Shown here: piece after piece, positions 18,021-28,558 of the stretch
Layout of the letters: the number at the start of each line of letters is the position of its first letter
How positions within the stretch are numbered: position 1 is the first letter of the stretch
Source of the DNA: Streptomyces sp. NRRL S-37
Lineage (GTDB): Bacteria > Actinomycetota > Actinomycetes > Streptomycetales > Streptomycetaceae
Direction: 5' to 3'
Assembly (NCBI RefSeq): GCF_000721605.1
Contig: NZ_JOIZ01000003.1
Coordinates: 124,001-188,000, forward strand
DNA: 64,000 nucleotides
Position numbers and translations under genes: made by a program
Notes under the pieces: generated by a model
Databases searched by the model: none
Seen by the model: only the letters and a program-made list of their open reading frames with translations
Told to the model about the DNA's origin: nothing

Positions 18021-18830
<810 letters not shown>

Positions 18831-18845
18831 CCCGGGTCCGGCCGC

Positions 18846-19904
18846 TCACGGCTCGCCGGCCGGCCAGTCCAGCAGACGCGCCCCGATCACCGCCGTCTGG
18901 AGCATGTAGCGGTGGGACGCGTCCGACGGGTCGGCGCCGGTGAGCTTGCGGATGCGCTCCAGGCGGTACGTCAGCGCGCGCACGCTCAGCGAGAGCCGCC
19001 GGGCCGCCTCCGCGGCGACACAGCCGGAGTCGAAGTACGCGGTGAGCGTGTCCAGGAGGGGCCCGGCACCGCCGCGGGCCGTGGTCAGCGGTCCCAGGGT
19101 GTGGTGCACCAGGTCGGCCATGGCCTGGCGGTCACGGGCCAGTACGGGATAGACGAGCAGGTCGGCGGCGCGCAGCACCGGGTCGTCGAGCCCCATCCGC
19201 TCGGCTATCTCCAGTGCGCTCAGGGCCTCCTCGTAGGACTGGACGACACCGCCGGGACCGGACCGCGGGCGTCCGATGGCGACCTGGCCGCCGTCGGTGG
19301 CGGCGTACGCCTGCTTCGCGAAGTACGTGAGCACCTCCTCCTGGTGCCCGGGCGCGACGCACAGCAGCCGGCCGTCCTTGGTGGTGAGCAGGATGCTGCG
19401 GTCACCGAACCGGGAGATCAGGGCGCGCTCCACCTGCCGCGGCACCGGGTCGCCCTCGTCGTGGGCGACCGCGCCCCGGGCGACGGCGACCGCGTGCGCG
19501 TGGGACAGCCGCAGCCCGAAGCGCTCGGCACGCTCCGCCAGCCGACCCAGGTCGCTGCGGCCGTAGAGCAGGTCGTCGATGAACTCCCGGCGCGCCGCCT
19601 CCTCCTGACGCACCGCCATCCGCTGCGCCCGCTCGTACCCCTCGGCGAACGCGTCCACGACCTGCTGTACGGCCGCGAGCGCGCCGTCGGCCGAGTCCGC
19701 CCCGCGCGGCCACGCGCCGCGGGCGCCGGACAGATGCGCGCTGACGAGGGAGCGCAGACCGAAACCCGCCTCCGCGGCCCGTTCCCCCAGGGCCCGCCGG
19801 GAGGCGATCTCGTCGCGGGTGAGACGTCTGCCCGTGGCCGCGACCTCGGCCAGGATGCGGGCATAGTCTTCGAAATACTCCTCCGGGATCTCCCGTTCCG
19901 TCAC
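18846..19904 (-). CDS. PucR/CdaR-type transcriptional regulator
   Basis: 352 residues. The C-terminal PucR helix-turn-helix is clear (LLDTLTAYFDSGCVAAEAAR, then LSLSVRALTYRLERIRKLTG), preceded by a GGDEF-like middle region (VAVARG, VAIGRPRSGPGGVVQSYEEA). I chose the GTG at 19904 because AAGGGGA lies 6 bases upstream. The frame stays open to an ATG at 19952 without a comparable site. Such regulators usually control catabolic or nitrogen genes in response to a small ligand. No obvious target is adjacent except the divergent flotillin gene 387 bp away. An inverted repeat (19976-19996) sits about 70 bp upstream of its start and could be its own operator. Confidence 0.82.
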   Translation of the reverse strand: MTEREIPEEYFEDYARILAEVAATGRRLTRDEIASRRALGERAAEAGFGLRSLVSAHLSGARGAWPRGADSADGALAAVQQVVDAFAEGYERAQRMAVRQEEAARREFIDDLLYGRSDLGRLAERAERFGLRLSHAHAVAVARGAVAHDEGDPVPRQVERALISRFGDRSILLTTKDGRLLCVAPGHQEEVLTYFAKQAYAATDGGQVAIGRPRSGPGGVVQSYEEALSALEIAERMGLDDPVLRAADLLVYPVLARDRQAMADLVHHTLGPLTTARGGAGPLLDTLTAYFDSGCVAAEAARRLSLSVRALTYRLERIRKLTGADPSDASHRYMLQTAVIGARLLDWPAGEP

Positions 19905-19975
19905 GCGTTCCCCTTGGTTTTTGACGCTTTCCTGACGCGCCGGTTGTGTCACACCGGCATCAAGACCCTAGGGAA

Positions 19976-19996
19976 CATTGCCGGGTTACGGCAATG
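19976..19996. promoter_or_regulatory. Inverted repeat upstream of the PucR gene
   Basis: CATTGCCG-GGTTA-CGGCAATG is a perfect 8-bp inverted repeat with a 5-bp centre, about 70 bp upstream of the PucR-type start and locally less GC-rich than its surroundings. Its length and symmetry suit a dimeric regulator site. A hairpin role is possible. Confidence 0.4.
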
Positions 19997-20048
19997 CGCG
20001 AGCACACACCGGGCGGGCAGCATGGTCCGCGGGGAGCACCGCGGATGG

Positions 20049-20176
20049 TTCCGGTGCCGGACACCGGCAGGTGTCCGGCACCGGAATCCGGAGGGGAGCG
20101 GTGCCACCCTCCCTACGAACGTGAACGGTGAGGGGGGGAGCGGGAGGGCTTGCCGGATACGGACGGCATCCGTCCG
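20049..20176. other. Two strong hairpins in the divergent flotillin/PucR region
   Basis: A perfect 16-bp inverted repeat (TTCCGGTGCCGGACAC at 20049-20064 and its complement at 20071-20086, 6-base loop) is followed by a second perfect one (CGGACGG-CAT-CCGTCCG, 20160-20176). Both precede the flotillin start at 20292, where a promoter and leader are expected rather than a terminator. They may form structure in the flotillin leader RNA or end transcription entering from elsewhere. Confidence 0.55.
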
Positions 20177-20291
20177 CACCCGGCGCAGAACCGCGGCGCC
20201 GATCTAGTCGTCTCCTCCTCCACCGGACCTTCACACGCCTCACCAACGAGGCACCGCTCGACCTGTTTCCTAGCCCGGGAGGACGTGTCCC

Positions 20292-22337
20292 ATGGATGCC
20301 GCCACCGTGGGCATCGCCGTACTCGTCGGCGTCGCCCTGCTGCTCATACTCATCGGCCTGCTCGTCGTCTCCAAGCTGTTCCGCAAGGTGGAGCAGGGCA
20401 AGGCACTGATCGTCTCCAAGACCCGCAGGGTCGACGTGACCTTCACCGGGTCGGTCGTGCTGCCGGTGCTGCACAAGGCCGAGGTGATGGACATCTCGGT
20501 GAAGACCATCGAGATCACCCGGGCCGGCAAGGAAGGCCTGATCTGCCGGGACAACATCCGCGCGGACATCCGCATCACGTTCTTCGTCAAGGTCAACAAG
20601 ACCGTCGACGACGTCATCAAGGTCGCCCAGGCCGTCGGCACCGCGCGGGCCAGCGACCGGAACACGCTCCAGGAGCTGTTCCACGCGAAGTTCTCCGAGG
20701 CGCTGAAGACCGTCGGCAAGCAGCTCGACTTCACCGACCTCTACACCAAGCGCGAGGAACTGCGGTACCGGATCATCGAGGTCATCGGCGTCGACCTCAA
20801 CGGCTACCACCTCGAGGACGCGGCGATCGACTACCTGGAGCAGACGCCGCTGACCCAGCTCGACCCGGGCAACGTCCTCGACGCGCAGGGCATCCGCAAG
20901 ATCACCGAGCTGACGGCGGTGGAGCACGTCCGCACCAACGAGGCCCAGCGCAACGAACAGAAGGAGATCACCCGGCAGGACGTCGACGCGCGCGAGGCGA
21001 TCCTGGAGCTGGAGCGCCGGCAGGCCGACGCCGAGATCAAGCAGAAGCGGGAGATCGAGACCGTACGGGCCCGCGAGGAGGCCGAGACCGCGCGGGTGGT
21101 GGAGGAGGAGCGGCTGCGGGCGCAGAGCGCCTTCCTGCGCACCGAGGAACAGCTCGGCGTGCAGCGCGAGAACCAGGCCCGTGAGGTCGCCGTCGCCGCC
21201 AAGAACCGCGAGCGGGTCATCGCCGTGGAGAGCGAGCGCGTCGAGAAGGACCGCCTCCTCGAGGTCATCGCCCGCGAGCGGGAGACCCAGCTGACCCGGA
21301 TCGCCGCCGACAAGGAGGTCGAGGCGGAGAAGCGGGAGATCGCCGAGGTCGTCCGGGAGCGGGTCGCGGTGGACCGTACGGTCGCCGAGCAGGAGGAGTC
21401 CATCAAGAAGCTGCGGGCCGTGGAGGAGGCGGAGCGGCAGCGGCAGGCCGTGATCATCGCCGCGGAGGCCGAGGCGCAGGAGAAGCTGGTCAAGGACATC
21501 AAGGCCGCCGAGGCCGCCGAGCAGGCCGCCACGCACCGCGCCGCCGAGGAACTCACCCTCGCCGAGGCCCGGCTGAAGACCGCCGACCTCGACGCGCGGG
21601 CCAAGGTGCGGCTGGCCGAGGGCGTGCAGGCGGAGGCCGCCGCCGAGGGACTGGCCGTCGTCCAGGTCCGCGACAAGGAGGCCGACGTCATCGAGAAGGC
21701 GGGCCGTGCCGAGGCCGAGGCCACCCAGGCCCGGCTGCGCGCGGAGGCCGAGGGAGCGCGGGCCAAGGCCCTCGCCGACGCGGAGGCCATCGGCAGCAGG
21801 CTGCGGGCGGAAGCGGCCGGCCTCACCGAGAAGGCGGCGGCGATGGCCGCCCTCGACGAGGCGTCCCGCGGCCACGAGGAGTACCGGCTGCGGCTGGAGG
21901 CGGAGAAGGACATCCGGCTGGCCGGACTGGACGTGCAGCGGCAGGTCGCCGAGGCGCAGGCCACGGTCCTCGCCACCGGACTGGAGAACGCGGACATCAA
22001 CATCGTCGGCGGCGAGTCGGTCTTCTTCGACCGGCTGGTCTCCTCGATCGCGCTCGGCAAGGGCGTGGACGGCTTCGTCAAGAACTCCGAGACCGCGCAG
22101 GCCCTCGCCGGGCCCTGGCTGGACGGCTCGGCGAGCTTCACCGACGACCTGAGCCGGATCCTGGGCTCCGTCTCCACCGCCGACGTGCAGAACCTCACGG
22201 TCTCCGCGCTGCTGATGCGGCTGATGCAGCAGGGCGGTGAGAACACCGGCCGGTTCCAGGAACTGATCGAGAAAGCCGGTGAGCTGGGCCTCTCGGACAC
22301 ACCGCTGGCCGTGCCGAACGGCCGCGCCGGGGCCTGA
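20292..22337 (+). CDS. Flotillin/SPFH domain membrane protein
   Basis: 681 residues. An N-terminal membrane helix (VGIAVLVGVALLLILIGLLV, about 6-26) is followed by the SPFH/band-7 domain (about 30-200: VSKTRRVDVTFTGSVVLP, IRADIRITFFVKVNKTVDDV). About 400 residues of Glu/Ala/Arg-rich coiled coil follow, as in flotillins, then a short C-terminal region. Flotillins form large membrane scaffolds that organise membrane microdomains. The protein faces the cytoplasm apart from the anchor. ATG 20292 follows GGGAGGACGTGTCCC. The next gene, 72 bp downstream, is a giant AAA ATPase, and I believe the two are kept together in many actinomycetes, which suggests a joint membrane-linked machine. A strong hairpin lies between them. 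Confidence 0.9.
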   Translation: MDAATVGIAVLVGVALLLILIGLLVVSKLFRKVEQGKALIVSKTRRVDVTFTGSVVLPVLHKAEVMDISVKTIEITRAGKEGLICRDNIRADIRITFFVKVNKTVDDVIKVAQAVGTARASDRNTLQELFHAKFSEALKTVGKQLDFTDLYTKREELRYRIIEVIGVDLNGYHLEDAAIDYLEQTPLTQLDPGNVLDAQGIRKITELTAVEHVRTNEAQRNEQKEITRQDVDAREAILELERRQADAEIKQKREIETVRAREEAETARVVEEERLRAQSAFLRTEEQLGVQRENQAREVAVAAKNRERVIAVESERVEKDRLLEVIARERETQLTRIAADKEVEAEKREIAEVVRERVAVDRTVAEQEESIKKLRAVEEAERQRQAVIIAAEAEAQEKLVKDIKAAEAAEQAATHRAAEELTLAEARLKTADLDARAKVRLAEGVQAEAAAEGLAVVQVRDKEADVIEKAGRAEAEATQARLRAEAEGARAKALADAEAIGSRLRAEAAGLTEKAAAMAALDEASRGHEEYRLRLEAEKDIRLAGLDVQRQVAEAQATVLATGLENADINIVGGESVFFDRLVSSIALGKGVDGFVKNSETAQALAGPWLDGSASFTDDLSRILGSVSTADVQNLTVSALLMRLMQQGGENTGRFQELIEKAGELGLSDTPLAVPNGRAGA

Positions 22338-22345
22338 CCACCCTC

Positions 22346-22386
22346 CGGCCGGGAGCCGCCGCACAGGGGACGGCGGCTCCCGGCCG
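22346..22386 (+). terminator. Strong hairpin between flotillin and AAA ATPase genes
   Basis: A perfect 16-bp stem (CGGCCGGGAGCCGCCG at 22346-22361 and its complement at 22371-22386) with a 9-base loop lies in the 72-bp gap. There is no T-run. It could reduce read-through so that the ATPase is made at a lower level than flotillin. Confidence 0.6.
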
Positions 22387-22409
22387 CACCTTCCGAGAGG
22401 CAGCCAGCC

Positions 22410-25400
22410 ATGACCACCGGCACCCACGAGCCCATGAACACGGCCCCGCGCAGGACCCCGGGCCCGGGCACACCCGCAACCGGCACCGCTCCCGGCCGTC
22501 CCGGGACCGACGCCGGCACCGCTCCCGCGACCGGTGCCGCCGCCGCGTCCGGCGCCGGCCACGGCACGCCCGGAGCGAGCGGCTCCGGAGGGGCGCCCGG
22601 CACGGACCGGACGCAGGGCGCGGACCGAACGCAGGGCGCGCCCGGCGGGGGCTCCGGGCGGGGCGGAGCCCCCGGGAGGTCCGAACCGGCCGGATCCCGC
22701 GGGGCGTCCGGAGGAACCGGATCCCGCGGGGCGTCCGGCGCGGACACCGCTCGCGGGCGGGCCGGCGCCGACGGGCCCCACGAGGCGCCCGGTACGCCCG
22801 CGCCGGGCGGGACCGACGCGGCGGACGACGGCGGCGCCTACCGGATACTGCGCGACCGCCTGGCCGCCCAGGCCGCCGAACTCGCCCGCCGCGCCGAGGC
22901 GCTGAACCACCGCCGCGCCGAGGAGTTCGGCGCCCCCGAACTGCGCCTCACCGGCACCGAGCGGCTGCGCACCGACCGCACCGCCGTGCCCCGCGACATC
23001 GTCGCCGTCGGCGACGTGCTCCTCTTCGGATACGAGGCCCGGCCCCGGCCCGAACGGGACACCGCGGTCGCCGACGTCCTCGCCCCGCACGACCGCGACC
23101 TGAACCGCCTCCCCGACGACGCCGTCCCCGGACTCCTCGACGACCCCGGCTTCGTCCGCGAGTTCGCCGCCCTGCACCGCTACTACCGCCAGGCCCGCCT
23201 GCTGCGGCTGCGCCGGACCGACGGCAAGCTGCTCGCCGTCTTCCAGACCGGTGAGAAGGCCGGCGACATCCGCGTCCTGCGCTGGACGATCCCGGAGGAC
23301 GGCCGGTCGGCGGTCTTCCTGGACGCGCGCGGCGACCGCGACCACGCCCGCACCCCGCCCGCCGACATCGACTGGACGCCCACCACCCGCGAGGACCACG
23401 TCCTCGGCCGCCACCCGCACATCTCCGTCCAGGGCGAGGTGTTCGTCGACACCCTCGGCGGCACCCTCACCGTCAAGACCGAGAATGACACCACCACCCC
23501 CGACGGCATCCACAGCGAACCGGTCGACGAGCCCCTGCAGTCCCTCGCCGACGCCGAGATCGCCCACGCCCGCGTCGGCCCCCTGATCCTGCTGCGGATC
23601 CTCCCCTACAAGGAGACCGCCCACCGCCACCTGGTCTTCAACACCCTCACCCGGTCCGTCGTCCGCCTCGACGGCATCGGACAGGGGGCCCGCCGGCTCC
23701 CCGACGACCAGGGCATCGTCTTCCCCGGCGGCTACTGCCTCGCCGCCGGCCCCCACAAGACGTACGAACTCGACACCACCGGCATGGAGTTCGCACGCGA
23801 GGTGCGCTCCCCGTACGGCGAGGACGTGCTGTACGTCTTCCACGCGCCCGGACACGGACGCGCGCTGCTGCTGTCGTACAACCTCATCCGCGAGGCGGTC
23901 GCCACTCCGATGGCCTGCCACGGCTGGGCGCTGTTCGACGACGGACTCCTCGCCCTGCTGCGCCCCGACGGCGACGAACCCGCCCGCGTCCACCCCGTGC
24001 AGTCGTGGCAGTCGCCCTACGTCTCCGACACCCACGCCGCCGCACAGCCCGTCGGTGAGGGCCCGCTGGCCCGGGTCGGCAACGCCGACCTCGTACGCGG
24101 CATCTCCGACTGTCTGTCCCTGGCCCGTTCCGTCGCCGGGACCACCCCCACCACCGAGGTGTACACGGCCCTGGTGGCCGCCTGTGTCCGCGCACTCGAC
24201 GCCCACCATTGGCTGGGCGACACCGAACTCGGCGATCTGCGCACGCCGTTGGAAGAGATGCGGGCCACCTCCGACCAGGTGCTGGCCGAGTTCGAGACCG
24301 TACGCGACCTCACCCGCCGGGCGGCCGAAGCGCTCGACGAGGCGGCCGGCCGGATCGCCTCGGTGGTGCGCCGGCTGCGCGGCGAGCAGCCCCGCGAGGC
24401 CGCCGCCTGGGTCGCCGGACTGACCGAACTCCGCCACGCCCAGGGCCATCTGCTGACCCTGAAGGAGATGCGGTACGCGGACCATGCCCGCATCGACGCC
24501 CTCGCCGACGGCGCCGAGGGCGACCTCGCCTCCTTCGGGCAGCGCGCGATCGCCTTCCTGGCCCGCGAGGACGCCTTCGCCGCCCATCACGCGGACGTCG
24601 AACGGCTGGCCGCCGACGCCGAGTCGGTCACCACCACCGCCGAGGCCGCCCCGGTCGCCGCGCGCCTGGACGAACTGGCCGACGGACTGCGCACGGTGAC
24701 CGAGGTGGTCGCCGGGCTCGACATCGCCGACGCCACCGTCCGCACGGCCGTCCTGGAGCGGATCGCCGAGGCGACGGGCGGCGTCAACCGGGCCCGTGCC
24801 ACCCTCGACGCCCGTCGCCGGTCCCTCCTCGACCGGGAGGCGCGCGCCGGTTTCGCCGCCGAGCTCTCCCTCCTCGGCCAGACGGTCACCGGCGCCCTCG
24901 CGGCGGCGGACACCCCGGAGGCCTGCGACGAGCAACTGACCCGGGTGCTGGCCCAGTTGGAGGCGCTGGAGTCCCGGTTCGCCGAGTTCGACGACGTCCT
25001 CGGCGAGCTCGCCGACCGGCGCGCCGAAGTCTACGAGGCGTTCTCCGCCCGCAGGCAGAGCCTCTCCGACGCCCGCGCCCGCCGCGCCGAACAGCTCGCT
25101 GCCGCCGCCGCCCGCGTACTGGAGACGATCACCCGCCGCTGTGCCACGCTCCCCGACGCCGACGCGGTGAGCACCTACTTCGCCTCCGACCCGCTCGTCG
25201 CCAAGGTCCGCCGCACCGCCGACGCCCTGCGCGGACTCGGCGACCGCGTCCGCGCCGAGGAACTCGACGGCCGGCTGCGCTCCGCCCGCCAGGAGGCCGC
25301 CCGCGCCCTGCGCGACCGCACCGACCTCTACGCGGACGGCGGACGCGCCCTCCGCCTGGGCGGCCACCGGTTCGCCGTCTCCACCCAGCCCCTCGACCTC

Positions 25401-27692
25401 ACCGTCGTCCCGCACGGCGACGGCCTCGCGCTCGCCCTCACCGGCACCGACTACCGCGCCCCCGTCACCGACCCCGCCCTCCTCGCCGCCCGCCCGCTGT
25501 GGGACCGGCACCTGCCGTCCGAGTCGCCCGAGGTCTACCGCGCCGAACACCTTGCCGCCCGCCTGCTGCACGACCCCGGCCCCGACGCCCTGACCGGCGC
25601 CGGCGACCTCGCCGCCCTGGTCCGCCGGACCGCCGAGGAGGCGTACGACGAGGGGTACGAGCGAGGCGTCCACGACCACGACGCCACCGCGATCCTCACC
25701 GCCGTCCTGCCCCTGTACGACGGCGCGGGCCCGCTGCGCCACGAGCCCGCCGCCCGCGCCCACGCCCTGCTGTACTGGACGCACGGCACCACGGCCCAGG
25801 AGCGCGCCGACCTCACCCGCCGCGCCCGCTCCCTGGCCCGCGTCCGCGACGCCTTCGGCCCGCCGCCCGCCCTCGACGCGCTGCGGAAGGAACTCGCGGG
25901 GGCCGTACGCGCCTGGGACGAGGACGCCGCCGTCCGCCCGGAGGCCTGCGCCGCGTACCTCTTCGACGAACTCACCACCGGACCCGAGGGCTTCGTCATC
26001 GCCGCCCGCACCCGCGCCCTGCTCGACGCCTTCCGCCGCACGGTCACCACCGAGGCGTACGACGACGACCTCACCGCCCTCACGGACCTCACCGCCCGCC
26101 GCCAACTGGCCGAGGCCTGGCTGACCGCGTACGCCGCGACCACCGGGGACGAGCCGGCCGCCGGCGACCTCGCGGAGGCCGTGGCCGCCGAACTCTGCCC
26201 GGACGCGCCCCGTCACACCTCGAACGCGCCCCTGACCGTCACCGTGGACGGCCTGCTCGGCACCCACCCCCGGATCACCGACCGCCGCCTCACCCTCCGC
26301 CTGGACGAATTCCTCGCCCGCACCGAGGAGTTCAGGCAGCGTGACGTGCCCGCCTTCCGTGCCTTCCAGCGCCGCCGCACCGCCCTGGTGGCCGCCGAGC
26401 GCACCCGGCTGCGCCTGGACGACCACCGGCCGCGCGTGATGGCGACGTTCGTCCGCAACCGCCTGGTCGACGAGGTCTACCTCCCGCTGGTCGGCGACAG
26501 CCTCGCCAAACAGCTCGGCACCACGGGCGAGTCGGGCCGCACCGGCACCGGCGGCCTGCTGCTGCTCGTCTCCCCGCCCGGCTACGGCAAGACGACCCTC
26601 ATGGAGTACGTCGCCGACCGCCTCGGCCTGGTCCTGGTGAAGATCAGCGGCCCGGCCCTCGGCCACGCGGTCACCTCGCTCGACCCGGCCGAGGCGCCGA
26701 ACGCCACCGCCCGCCAGGAGATCGAGAAGATCAACTTCGCGCTGGCGGCCGGCAACAACACCCTCCTGTACCTCGACGACATCCAGCACACCTCACCCGA
26801 ACTGCTGCAGAAGTTCATCCCGCTGTGCGACGCCACGCGCCGGATGGAAGGCGTGTGGGAGGGCGAGCCGCGCACCTACGACCTGCGCGGGAAGCGGTTC
26901 GCCGTCTGCATGGCCGGCAACCCCTACACCGAGTCCGGCGAGGCCTTCCGGATCCCGGACATGCTGGCCAACCGCGCCGACGTGTGGAACCTCGGCGACG
27001 TCCTCACCGGCAAGGAGGACGTCTTCGCGCTCAGCTTCGTGGAGAACGCCCTCACCGCCAACCCGGTGCTCGCCCCGCTCGCCGGCCGTGACCGCGCCGA
27101 CCTCGACCTGCTGATCCGCCTCGCCGGGAACGACCCCACCGCCCGCGCCGACCGCCTCACCCACCCCTACGCCCCCACCGAACTGGACCGCGTCCTGGCG
27201 GTGTTGCGTCACCTCCTCACCGCCCGCCGGACCGTCCTCGCCGTCAACGCGGCGTACATCGCCTCCGCCGCCCGGTCCGACGAGGCCCGCACCGAGCCGC
27301 CGTTCCGGCTCCAGGGCTCCTACCGCAACATGAACAAGATCGCCCAGCGGATCCAGCCCGTCATGAACGCCGCCGAACTGGCCGCCGTCATCGACGACCA
27401 CTACACGGCCGAGGCCCAGACCCTCACCACGGGCGCCGAGGCGAACCTCCTCAAACTCGCCGAACTGCGCGGCACGCTCACCGCCGAACAGGCGGCCCGC
27501 TGGACCGAGGTGAAGTCCGCCCACGTCCGCACCCTCACCCTGGGCGCCCCCGACGAGGACGCCCTGTCCCGCGCGGTCGCCGCCCTCGCCCTCCTCGGCG
27601 ACCGGATCGCCGCCGTCGAGTCGGCCATCACCCGCGCCGCGGACCCGCGCCGGCTTCCGCGGGGCACCGACGGGCCGCCCACGCCCCGGTGA
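22410..27692 (+). CDS. Giant AAA 'DNA repair' ATPase (DUF3686-type)
   Basis: 1760 residues. The first ~140 are a Gly/Pro/Thr/Arg-rich low-complexity tail with repeats (GAPG, GASG). A beta-rich region (DUF3686-like, about 150-550: ILRDRLAAQAAELARRAEAL, DTLGGTLTVKTEND) follows, then long helical coiled-coil stretches. Near the C-terminus is an AAA module: Walker A SPPGYGKTTL (about residue 1390), Walker B TLLYLDDIQHT (about 1450) and a sensor-like FAVCMAGNPYTE. Relatives are annotated as DNA repair ATPases, but no biochemical role is firmly known to me. The ATG at 22410 follows GAGAGGCAGCC. It ends 3 bp before the convergent cobalt-transport ATPase gene, leaving no room for a dedicated terminator. 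Confidence 0.85.
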   Translation: MTTGTHEPMNTAPRRTPGPGTPATGTAPGRPGTDAGTAPATGAAAASGAGHGTPGASGSGGAPGTDRTQGADRTQGAPGGGSGRGGAPGRSEPAGSRGASGGTGSRGASGADTARGRAGADGPHEAPGTPAPGGTDAADDGGAYRILRDRLAAQAAELARRAEALNHRRAEEFGAPELRLTGTERLRTDRTAVPRDIVAVGDVLLFGYEARPRPERDTAVADVLAPHDRDLNRLPDDAVPGLLDDPGFVREFAALHRYYRQARLLRLRRTDGKLLAVFQTGEKAGDIRVLRWTIPEDGRSAVFLDARGDRDHARTPPADIDWTPTTREDHVLGRHPHISVQGEVFVDTLGGTLTVKTENDTTTPDGIHSEPVDEPLQSLADAEIAHARVGPLILLRILPYKETAHRHLVFNTLTRSVVRLDGIGQGARRLPDDQGIVFPGGYCLAAGPHKTYELDTTGMEFAREVRSPYGEDVLYVFHAPGHGRALLLSYNLIREAVATPMACHGWALFDDGLLALLRPDGDEPARVHPVQSWQSPYVSDTHAAAQPVGEGPLARVGNADLVRGISDCLSLARSVAGTTPTTEVYTALVAACVRALDAHHWLGDTELGDLRTPLEEMRATSDQVLAEFETVRDLTRRAAEALDEAAGRIASVVRRLRGEQPREAAAWVAGLTELRHAQGHLLTLKEMRYADHARIDALADGAEGDLASFGQRAIAFLAREDAFAAHHADVERLAADAESVTTTAEAAPVAARLDELADGLRTVTEVVAGLDIADATVRTAVLERIAEATGGVNRARATLDARRRSLLDREARAGFAAELSLLGQTVTGALAAADTPEACDEQLTRVLAQLEALESRFAEFDDVLGELADRRAEVYEAFSARRQSLSDARARRAEQLAAAAARVLETITRRCATLPDADAVSTYFASDPLVAKVRRTADALRGLGDRVRAEELDGRLRSARQEAARALRDRTDLYADGGRALRLGGHRFAVSTQPLDLTVVPHGDGLALALTGTDYRAPVTDPALLAARPLWDRHLPSESPEVYRAEHLAARLLHDPGPDALTGAGDLAALVRRTAEEAYDEGYERGVHDHDATAILTAVLPLYDGAGPLRHEPAARAHALLYWTHGTTAQERADLTRRARSLARVRDAFGPPPALDALRKELAGAVRAWDEDAAVRPEACAAYLFDELTTGPEGFVIAARTRALLDAFRRTVTTEAYDDDLTALTDLTARRQLAEAWLTAYAATTGDEPAAGDLAEAVAAELCPDAPRHTSNAPLTVTVDGLLGTHPRITDRRLTLRLDEFLARTEEFRQRDVPAFRAFQRRRTALVAAERTRLRLDDHRPRVMATFVRNRLVDEVYLPLVGDSLAKQLGTTGESGRTGTGGLLLLVSPPGYGKTTLMEYVADRLGLVLVKISGPALGHAVTSLDPAEAPNATARQEIEKINFALAAGNNTLLYLDDIQHTSPELLQKFIPLCDATRRMEGVWEGEPRTYDLRGKRFAVCMAGNPYTESGEAFRIPDMLANRADVWNLGDVLTGKEDVFALSFVENALTANPVLAPLAGRDRADLDLLIRLAGNDPTARADRLTHPYAPTELDRVLAVLRHLLTARRTVLAVNAAYIASAARSDEARTEPPFRLQGSYRNMNKIAQRIQPVMNAAELAAVIDDHYTAEAQTLTTGAEANLLKLAELRGTLTAEQAARWTEVKSAHVRTLTLGAPDEDALSRAVAALALLGDRIAAVESAITRAADPRRLPRGTDGPPTPR

Positions 27693-27694
27693 CC

Positions 27695-28558
27695 TCAGGG
27701 AACGTGCGCGTCGCCTTCGCCGGCGGACGCGGCCACCAGGGCCGCCAGTTCCTCCGGGGAACGGGGGCCGGCGGCCGAGCCGGTCACCAGCCCCTGCGCC
27801 CGCAGCAGCCGCCCGACCGCCACCCCCCACGGCAGCCGCAGCCCCGCCGCCGCGAGGAGGTCCGTGCGGGCCAGCACCTCGGCCGCCGGACCGGTGTGCG
27901 TGCCCGACGGGGTGAGCAGGGCCGCGTCGTCGGCCCAGCGCAGGGCGAGGTCCACGTCGTGGGTGGCCATGACGACCGTCGTGCCGCCCGCGCGCAGCCC
28001 CTCCAGGGTGGCCAGCAGGCGTTCCTGGCCGTCCGGGTCCAGGCCCGCCGTCGGCTCGTCCAGGATCAGCACGCGGGGCCGCATGGCGACCGCGCCCGCG
28101 ATCGCCGTCCGCTTGCGCTGCCCGTAGGACAGCAGGTGCGTGGGACGGTCGGCGAGAGCGGTGATGTCCAGCGCGGCGAGCGACTCCGCCACCCGGGCGC
28201 GCACCTCCGCGTCGGGCAGGCCGAGGTTGAGCGGCCCGAACGACACGTCCTGGCCGACCGACGCCGCGAACAACTGGTCGTCGGGGTCCTGCACCACCAG
28301 CTGCACGGTGGTCCGCAGCGCCGTCAGCCCTTTGCGGTCGTACCGCACCGCCCGGCCCTCGACGGTCAACTCGCCGCCGTCCGGCCGAAGTCCACCGCTC
28401 AGCAGTCGCATCAGCGTCGTCTTGCCGCTGCCGTTGCGTCCCAGCAGCGCCAGCGCGCGCCCCTCGCGCACCTCGAAGTCCAGGCCGCTGAGCACGGGCG
28501 GGCCGTCCTCGTACGCGAACGACGCGCCCCGCAGGGCCACCAGGACGGACTCGCTCAC
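27695..28558 (-). CDS. cbiO: Cobalt ECF transporter ATP-binding subunit
   Basis: 287 residues. ABC ATPase with Walker A GRNGSGKTTL (about 40-49), Q-loop VVQDPDDQLFA (typical of ECF/CbiO), a signature that reads LSYGQRKRTAIAGA, Walker B RVLILDEPTAGLDPDG and the switch His in ATHDVDLA. It powers uptake of Co2+ through CbiQ, CbiM and CbiN. The GTG start at 28558 overlaps the cbiQ stop by 4 bp, so it is the last gene of a tightly coupled operon whose first gene follows a cobalamin riboswitch. The C-terminal ~40 residues are Ala/Leu-rich and extend past the usual end. It is convergent with the giant ATPase gene. Confidence 0.9.
   Translation of the reverse strand: MSESVLVALRGASFAYEDGPPVLSGLDFEVREGRALALLGRNGSGKTTLMRLLSGGLRPDGGELTVEGRAVRYDRKGLTALRTTVQLVVQDPDDQLFAASVGQDVSFGPLNLGLPDAEVRARVAESLAALDITALADRPTHLLSYGQRKRTAIAGAVAMRPRVLILDEPTAGLDPDGQERLLATLEGLRAGGTTVVMATHDVDLALRWADDAALLTPSGTHTGPAAEVLARTDLLAAAGLRLPWGVAVGRLLRAQGLVTGSAAGPRSPEELAALVAASAGEGDAHVP

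Noticed and set aside
19986..26789. Open frame of over 2000 codons on the minus strand opposite flotillin and the AAA ATPase
   Set aside because: Same GC-shadow effect. Composition is low-complexity and no start site or domain was found.
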